Origin: Rhodovastum sp963709085
GTDB lineage: Bacteria > Pseudomonadota > Alphaproteobacteria > Acetobacterales > Acetobacteraceae
DNA length: 64,000 nucleotides
NCBI GenBank assembly: GCA_963709085.1
Contig: CAVPVB010000007.1
Coordinates: 620,001 to 684,000 of the forward strand
Direction of reading: 5' to 3'
Both the position numbers and the translations under genes were made by a program. The notes under the pieces were generated by a model that saw only the letters and a program-made list of their open reading frames with translations, did not search any database and had not been told where the DNA came from. Shown here piece after piece: positions 59,327 through 64,000 of the stretch (the stretch's first letter is position 1; every line of letters begins with the position of its first letter).

Positions 59327-59593
59327 ATGGCACCCAAGACGGAACCGACCACGGTGGACCTCGAAACCGGTGAGGTCGCGCTGATTGTCGGCGAGGAGAA
59401 CGGGGCGATGTCGGTGCGCGTGGTCGCCTCCGCCGATGTCGAGACGGATACCGTGGACCTGTCGGCCGCGCCGGAGATCGTGCTGGCGCTGGCCACCCGC
59501 CTGCTCAAGGACCCGGATTTCCACGACGACATGCTGGATTGGTACTACGAGCACCAGGACGACGAGGACGAGGAGGAAGACGAGGAGGAGTGA
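59327..59593 (+). CDS. Small very acidic protein, 88 aa
   Basis: MAPKTEPTTVDLETGEVALI opens a beta-rich N-terminal part. The C-terminus is an acidic run (EHQDDEDEEEDEEE). A GGGAG site lies upstream. It probably matches a family of short conserved alphaproteobacterial proteins, but I cannot name it. An earlier in-frame ATG at 59297 is possible. Confidence 0.6.
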   Translation: MAPKTEPTTVDLETGEVALIVGEENGAMSVRVVASADVETDTVDLSAAPEIVLALATRLLKDPDFHDDMLDWYYEHQDDEDEEEDEEE

Positions 59594-59621
59594 CGGGCTG
59601 CCACCGCTGTTCGCGGCGCGA

Positions 59622-60866
59622 TCAGAACAGCGACATCTGCGCGGCTGCCAGCCCCTGCCGCGCATCGGCGGGCACGGTGAAGCGCGAGCCGTCCAGCTCG
59701 CCGCGATCCAGCAGCCCGTGTTGCTTCGCCGCCCGGCTGAAGCGGCGCGCCAGCATGTCGGCGTAGATTCCGGTGCCGCTGAGGCGCTGGCCGAATTTGG
59801 CATCGTTCAGCGCCCCGCCGCGGGTTTCGCGGATCAGTTCCAGCACGCGGGCGGCGCGGCCGGGGAAATGCTGCTGCAGCCAGGCGGTGAAAATCGCCTT
59901 CAGTTCGTTCGGCAGGCGCAGCAGGATGTAACCGGCGTAGCGCGCCCCCGCGCGGGAGGCCGCCGCCAGGATGTGTTCCAGCTCGGAATCGTTCAGCCCG
60001 GGGATCATGGGGGCGGCCAGCACCGCCACCGGCACGCCGGCGCGCGAGAGGGCCTCCACCGCCTGCAGCCGGCGCGCGGGGGCGGCGGCGCGCGGCTCCA
60101 TCACCCGGGCCAGCGCCGTATCCAGCGTGGTCACGGACAGATGCACCCGCACCAGATTACGGCTGGCCAGCGATTGCAGGATGTCGAGGTCGCGCAGCAC
60201 GCCGGCCGATTTCGTCACGATGCTGACCGGGTGGTTGAACCGCTCGAGCACCTGCAGCACCGCGCGGGTAAGTTTCAGCGTGCGCTCCACCGGCTGATAG
60301 GGATCGGTGTTGGAGCCGAGCGCCAGGGTGCGCGCCACGTAGCCGGATTTGCGCAGTTCCTTTTCCAGCAGTTCCGCCACGTCGGGCTTGAACAGCAGCC
60401 TTGTTTCGAAATCGAGCCCCGGCGAGTAGCCGAGATAGGCGTGCGACGGGCGCGCATAGCAGTAGACGCAGCCGTGCTCGCAGCCGCGATAGGGGTTCAC
60501 CGCGCGGTCGAGGCCGATATCGGGCGACTGGTTCCAGGCGATGACGGAGCGGCTGGAATCGCGGGTCAGCGTGGTCGGCAACGGCGGCAGTTCGGCGAAT
60601 TCGGCGGCCAGCGTGTTCCAGCCGTCATCGAAGGGGGCGGCTTCCTGCCGCTCGAACCGGTTGGGCGGGTTGACGGTGGCGCCGCGGTCCTTGCGCGGGC
60701 GCGGGGTTGCTGGCGGCGGCGGGACGGGGGACACGCCGCGACTTCGCCGGGTCCGCGCGGCGCCGGGCACCGGGTCGGGGACGCCGGCACGGTCGAGCGC
60801 TTCCAGCTCGCCCGGGTCCAGTTCCCGCGCCAGATCGGTCACCTCCGCACACGAATCCTGTCGCAT
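59622..60866 (-). CDS. PA0069-type radical SAM protein (SplB-like)
   Basis: 414 aa. Radical SAM motif CEHGCVYCYARPSHAY (C-x3-C-x2-C) near residue 130, preceded by NPYRGCEHG, and followed by ALGSNTDPYQPVE, typical of the PA0069 family related to spore photoproduct lyase. Substrate unknown, possibly DNA repair. The first ~90 residues are Pro/Arg-rich and variable. GGGGAA ribosome site before ATG 60866. Head-to-head with the glycosyltransferase. Confidence 0.88.
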   Translation of the reverse strand: MRQDSCAEVTDLARELDPGELEALDRAGVPDPVPGAARTRRSRGVSPVPPPPATPRPRKDRGATVNPPNRFERQEAAPFDDGWNTLAAEFAELPPLPTTLTRDSSRSVIAWNQSPDIGLDRAVNPYRGCEHGCVYCYARPSHAYLGYSPGLDFETRLLFKPDVAELLEKELRKSGYVARTLALGSNTDPYQPVERTLKLTRAVLQVLERFNHPVSIVTKSAGVLRDLDILQSLASRNLVRVHLSVTTLDTALARVMEPRAAAPARRLQAVEALSRAGVPVAVLAAPMIPGLNDSELEHILAAASRAGARYAGYILLRLPNELKAIFTAWLQQHFPGRAARVLELIRETRGGALNDAKFGQRLSGTGIYADMLARRFSRAAKQHGLLDRGELDGSRFTVPADARQGLAAAQMSLF

Positions 60867-60897
60867 GTTGATGTTCCCCGTCCGTTCACGGGCTAAA

Positions 60898-61614
60898 GTG
60901 CGAGAAGAGCGTCGCCCCGTCAAGAACGAAAACGGAACGCATGACGGGAAACTGGCCCTCTCCGTCGTTATCCCCGCGCTGAACGCGGCGGCGTTTTTGC
61001 CAGCCACGCTGTCCGCGCTGGGCGATGCGCCGGACGAGGTGGTGGTGGTGGATGGCGGCAGCACGGATGCCACCGTGGCGGTCGCGACGGCGCTCGGTAT
61101 GCGGGTGGTGGCGGCGCCGCGCGGACGCGGCGGGCAGCTCGCCGCTGGCGTGGCGGCGGCGCGCGGCGACTGGCTGTTGCTGCTGCATGCCGACACCCGG
61201 CTTGCGCCGGGCTGGACCGGGGCGGCGCAGGCGTTCATGGCACGGGGGGCGGACCGGGCCGGGTATTTCCGTTTTTCGCTCGACTTAGCCGATCCGCGGG
61301 CCCGCCGGCTGGAACGCCTCGTGGCGTGGCGCTGCCGCCTGTTTGCGCTTCCCTATGGCGATCAGGGGTTGCTGATCGCCCGCAAACTGCTGGATTCGGC
61401 CGGCGGCATCGGCAGCTTGCCGATCATGGAAGACGTCGATCTGGTGCGCCGGCTGGGCCGGCGCCGGCTGACCGGCCTCCCGATAGACGCCGTGACCTCG
61501 GCGGCGCGCTGGGAGCGCGACGGCTGGTGGCGGCGCTCGGCGCGCAATCTGCTGTGTCTGTCGCTGTACTTCGCCGGCGTGCCGCCACGCCTGATCGCGC
61601 GGCTGTACGGATGA
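60898..61614 (+). CDS. TIGR04283-type family 2 glycosyltransferase
   Basis: GT-A fold: LALSVVIPALNAAAFLPATL, VVVVDGGSTDATV, LLLLHADTRLAPGW (DxD-like), MEDVDLVRRLGRRRL. Family named from arsenosugar gene clusters, though most members have unknown acceptors. A GTG at 60898 is chosen; ATGs at 60865 and 60871 are possible but overlap the divergent radical SAM start. Stop overlaps the next gene's start (ATGA), forming a TIGR04283/TIGR04282 pair. Confidence 0.82.
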   Translation: MREERRPVKNENGTHDGKLALSVVIPALNAAAFLPATLSALGDAPDEVVVVDGGSTDATVAVATALGMRVVAAPRGRGGQLAAGVAAARGDWLLLLHADTRLAPGWTGAAQAFMARGADRAGYFRFSLDLADPRARRLERLVAWRCRLFALPYGDQGLLIARKLLDSAGGIGSLPIMEDVDLVRRLGRRRLTGLPIDAVTSAARWERDGWWRRSARNLLCLSLYFAGVPPRLIARLYG

Positions 61615-62282
61615 AGGACATCGTGTTCGTGTTCGCCCGCGCGCCGCGCCTCGGCACGGTCAAGCGGCGCCTGGCGCGCGATATCGGCGACCGCGCCGCG
61701 CTGCGGTTTCACCAGGCCACGCTGGCCCGGCTGCTGCGCGGGCTTGCTGCCGACCGGCGGTTTGTCACCATGCTGGCGGTGACCCCCGATCGCGCCCACA
61801 TCGCCCGCCCGCGCGGGGTTGCGATGGTGCCGCAGGGGCGCGGCGACCTCGGCGCCCGCATGCACCGCGCGCTCGGCCGGGCGCGAAGGGCCGCGGTGGT
61901 GGGGTGCGACATCCCCGACCTGCGCGCCGCCGACGTGGCGGCGGGCTTCCGCGCGCTCGGCCGGGCGCGCGCCTGCTTCGGGCCGGCACCCGACGGCGGC
62001 TACTGGCTGGTGGCGCTGGGACCGCTGCGCCCGGCACGGCCCTTTGCCGGGGTGCGCTGGTCCAGCGAGCACGCACTGGCCGATACGCTGGCGAATTTTT
62101 CCGGGCGTCGCGTCGCTTTCCTGCGCTCGCTGGGGGACGTGGATACGGGGGCGGATTTGCGGCGACGTCAGGAAGGCCAGGGCTCTGCCCTGGACCCGCC
62201 GTCGCGCGCAGCGCGCCTTCGGCACGACGGCCGGGAGGCCCTTGGAACCCGCTACTTTTACATCCCGCCGTTCCGGCCATAA
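61611..62282 (+). CDS. TIGR04282/DUF2064-type nucleotidyl/glycosyltransferase
   Basis: MKDIVFVFARAPRLGTVKRR opens a GT-A/CofC-like fold; GCDIPDLRAADVAAG and PAPDGGYWLVALG are the family motifs. The native family end is near DVDTGADLRRR (62163). After that the frame reads repeat copy 10 for about 38 codons until TAA at 62282, so the C-terminal tail is repeat-encoded. Coupled with the preceding glycosyltransferase. Confidence 0.85.
   Translation: MKDIVFVFARAPRLGTVKRRLARDIGDRAALRFHQATLARLLRGLAADRRFVTMLAVTPDRAHIARPRGVAMVPQGRGDLGARMHRALGRARRAAVVGCDIPDLRAADVAAGFRALGRARACFGPAPDGGYWLVALGPLRPARPFAGVRWSSEHALADTLANFSGRRVAFLRSLGDVDTGADLRRRQEGQGSALDPPSRAARLRHDGREALGTRYFYIPPFRP
62168..62265. repeat. Dispersed repeat, copy 10 (left arm, coding)
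   Basis: CCAGGGCTCTGCCCTGG, then GTCGCGCGCAGCGCGCC, GGCCGGGAGGCC and a terminal TGGAACCCGCTAC. Right arm absent. It is read in frame as the last ~38 codons of the DUF2064-type gene. Confidence 0.88.
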
Positions 62283-62285
62283 GCC

Positions 62286-62468
62286 TCAGGTGCGGATGCC
62301 GAGCACCGAATAAAGGGGGCAGATCCGCACCGCGGCGGTGAGCAGCGGCACCAGGCCGATCAGTCCGATCCAGCGGACGTTGCCGTCCAGCACCACGACC
62401 AGCGACAGCAGGCCGAGGCCAAGCAGCGCGCGGACGATCCGGTCCGCGGTTCCGACATTGCACGTCAT
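62286..62468 (-). CDS. DUF2892-type inner membrane protein, 60 aa
   Basis: MTCNVGTADRIVRALLGLGL, then two hydrophobic helices (LLSLVVVLDG, WIGLIGLVPLLTAAV) and the family end CPLYSVLGI. These YgaP-like membrane domains often accompany rhodanese or sulfur/redox genes. AAGGAACCTGCC ribosome region. It follows the CMD gene by 22 bp and is probably co-transcribed. Confidence 0.88.
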   Translation of the reverse strand: MTCNVGTADRIVRALLGLGLLSLVVVLDGNVRWIGLIGLVPLLTAAVRICPLYSVLGIRT

Positions 62469-62490
62469 GGCAGGTTCCTTTCGAGCGACT

Positions 62491-62847
62491 TCAGGCGGCG
62501 TGGGCCTTGGCGGCGAACTGATCGTACGCCTCGACCGCCTGGGCGGCATACATGACCGACGGGCCGGCCCCCATGTAAATCGCCATGCCCATGGTCTCCA
62601 TCACTTCGTCGCGGCTGGCGCCCTGGCGCAGCGCGGCTTCGGCGTGGAAGGCGATGCAGGCGTCGCACCGCGTGGCCACCGCAATGCCGAGCGCGATCAG
62701 CTCCTTGCTTTTGGTGTCCAGCGCCCGGGCTTCCAGTGCCGCGCGGGCGAGGGCGCTGAAGCTCTTCATCACATCCGGTGCGCCACCGCGTAGTTCCTTC
62801 ACCGGCGCGCCAAGGCCCGCCGCCAGCTCCGGCCAGTTCGTATGCAT
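62491..62847 (-). CDS. Carboxymuconolactone decarboxylase (AhpD-like) family protein
   Basis: 118 aa single CMD domain. AhpD-type redox motif RCDACIAFHAEAALRQGASR (CxxC plus His) suggests an alkylhydroperoxidase-like thiol function rather than decarboxylation. AGGGG site ahead of ATG 62847; a TTG two codons upstream is possible. Operon with the DUF2892 gene. Confidence 0.9.
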   Translation of the reverse strand: MHTNWPELAAGLGAPVKELRGGAPDVMKSFSALARAALEARALDTKSKELIALGIAVATRCDACIAFHAEAALRQGASRDEVMETMGMAIYMGAGPSVMYAAQAVEAYDQFAAKAHAA

Positions 62848-63071
62848 ACGCAATCCCCTTCCGGTTGGTGCCGCGACAATGACCGGCAGGGGGCGGCGGC
62901 GCTTTGATCCATGTCAATTGAGGAAAAAAGGAAATATACGCGGGCGCAGCATCGGGCAACCACCCGGACCCCGCGGCGCGCCCGCCCAGCGGGCGGCTGA
63001 CCGTTTACCGCCGGCATGAAAGCGCTCTAGAATCGCGGTTCCAAGGAGACTATGGATGCCGGCACCTGCCG

Positions 63072-63356
63072 ATGAGTGAGGTGATCGCACTCGGCCCCGC
63101 GCGGGACGACACCCTGTGGGCGGTGGTGGCCAATATCGGCAAGACCAGTCGGGTCGCCGAGATCTTTCCCACTCGGATGGCAGCCTTGGCCGATCGTGCC
63201 TGGCGCGAGCAGCAGGTGCGGGCCTACGCGGCCTTGCTGGAAAGCTGCCGGCAGGCGAAGCCGCGCTACAGTGTCGTGCCGATGCGGCGGGCGGACCTCC
63301 CGCGCAAATGGAAACCGCTGCCGGCGCTGGGCTTCCTGCGCGGGCAGATTGTCTGA
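63072..63356 (+). CDS. Hypothetical protein, 94 aa
   Basis: MSEVIALGPARDDTLWAVVA then a basic helical region (MAALADRAWREQQVRAYAAL) and a Trp/Pro-rich end (RADLPRKWKPLPALGF). Mixed alpha/beta, no signal or membrane segment, no family recognised. The ribosome site is weak. Kept because composition is protein-like. Confidence 0.5.
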   Translation: MSEVIALGPARDDTLWAVVANIGKTSRVAEIFPTRMAALADRAWREQQVRAYAALLESCRQAKPRYSVVPMRRADLPRKWKPLPALGFLRGQIV

Positions 63357-63535
63357 TATCGCCTTTCCGCGACCGGCACGTCCCACGGGGAGGGCCGCCG
63401 GCCGCAAGCAACCCGGACTTTGTGTCCGGCCCCACTTTGTGTTCAGCCCATCACATCCCGCCATGCTGATCTTGTTGCAGTCGCGGTTCCCGAGAATTCA
63501 AAATAGTGCAGCAAACGGCAAGGAGGGAGAAATTC

Positions 63536-64000
63536 ATGAAGCGCGCTCTGGTCATCGTGGCGATGGGTCTGGCGTTCTCGTCTCCGGTTCGCGCGGCGCA
63601 ACTGGAAGGCGTGACCCTGCCGGACACACAATACGTTGACCGGACCGAGTTGCGGCTCAACGGCATTGCGCTGCGGACCTACTCGATCTTCCAGATCCCG
63701 ATCTACGTGGCCGGGCTCTATCTGGTGCATCCGGACAACGATGCCGACCATATCCTGCGCTCCGCCGACACGAAGCTGCTGGACATCCGCTTCATCCACG
63801 ATGTCGCCGAGGACAACGCCCGGGCGGCTTGGCGTGAAGGCTTCGACCAGAATTGTGTTGCCCCCTGTCGGCTTCGCCCTGATGACCTCCAGCGTTTCCT
63901 CGCCGGCGTGCCCGCCATGCGCAAAGGGGACCGCTACAGCATCCTGTTTACCCGCGACGGTGCCCGGATCGAGGCCAACGGCCAGCCCATCGGCACCATC
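63536..64000 (+). CDS. Chalcone isomerase-like periplasmic protein, 3' partial
   Basis: Runs off the window end. Signal peptide KRALVIVAMGLAFSSPVRAA, then GVTLPDTQYVDRTELRLNGI and IPIYVAGLYLVHPDND, the chalcone_3 domain found in bacterial secreted proteins; bacterial members are often non-catalytic lipid-binding folds. AGGAGGGAG ribosome site precedes ATG 63536. Later residues include MRKGDRYSILFTRDGA as in the family. Confidence 0.85.
   Translation, partial: MKRALVIVAMGLAFSSPVRAAQLEGVTLPDTQYVDRTELRLNGIALRTYSIFQIPIYVAGLYLVHPDNDADHILRSADTKLLDIRFIHDVAEDNARAAWREGFDQNCVAPCRLRPDDLQRFLAGVPAMRKGDRYSILFTRDGARIEANGQPIGTI

Overview
The window is high-GC, densely coded proteobacterial chromosome, most likely from an alphaproteobacterium of the Acetobacterales/Rhodospirillales type. 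The strongest evidence is a circularly permuted (two-piece) ssrA gene with an ANDN-type tag, next to an alpha-type SspB. ThyX as thymidylate synthase, the hisZ-purA pair and a ParD-like antitoxin agree with this. The family-level placement is inference.

Layout. 1-6.6 kb: 5'-truncated hydantoinase/oxoprolinase A-B fusion and an AsmA-like protein. 6.6-15.3 kb: one long leftward operon, sspB > fumA > VOC > queuosine-precursor transporter > queA > tgt > queF > queG > fumC > RHH > small ORF, with many start/stop overlaps. 15.4-17.2 kb: tmRNA (next to sspB), thyX, orphan FlgC-like rod protein. 17.2-22.4 kb: frameshifted Kef-type antiporter, msrB, nitronate monooxygenase, acyl-CoA dehydrogenase remnant, GMC oxidoreductase. 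22.6-28.4 kb: giant DUF4011 helicase-nuclease (Hhe-like defence gene) with a frameshift. 28.7-34.3 kb: hcp with an operator-like palindrome, then a histidine kinase / NtrC-type regulator pair followed by a secreted two-domain protein that carries a sigma-54 promoter. 34.6-36.5 kb: tRNA-Val and an SLC13-type permease. 36.7-41 kb: AT-richer accessory patch with a three-gene restriction-modification operon headed by an RHH protein, orphan ParD with a ParE/recombinase fossil, and a YopT/C58-like putative protease. 41-45 kb: nuclease, phage-like coiled-coil protein, hisZ, purA. 45.2-49.1 kb: second AT-richer patch with HNH, DUF4238 and AlbA_2 (Schlafen-type) proteins. 49.3-64 kb: pseudokinase plus membrane protein, soluble double-PAS chemoreceptor, alpha/beta hydrolase interrupted by an IS66-like element, TrpB2, radical SAM protein, glycosyltransferase pair, small redox/membrane proteins, and a chalcone-isomerase-like protein running off the end.

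A recurrent theme is a family of at least ten GC-rich nested-palindrome repeats sitting at gene ends and in divergent promoter gaps. Three copies (22.4, 28.4, 34.3 kb) carry an extra central hairpin whose outer stem differs between copies but stays self-complementary, which looks like covariation. Repeat DNA supplies the last codons of two genes and the apparent first codons of a third, and copies lie near the edges of the accessory patches.
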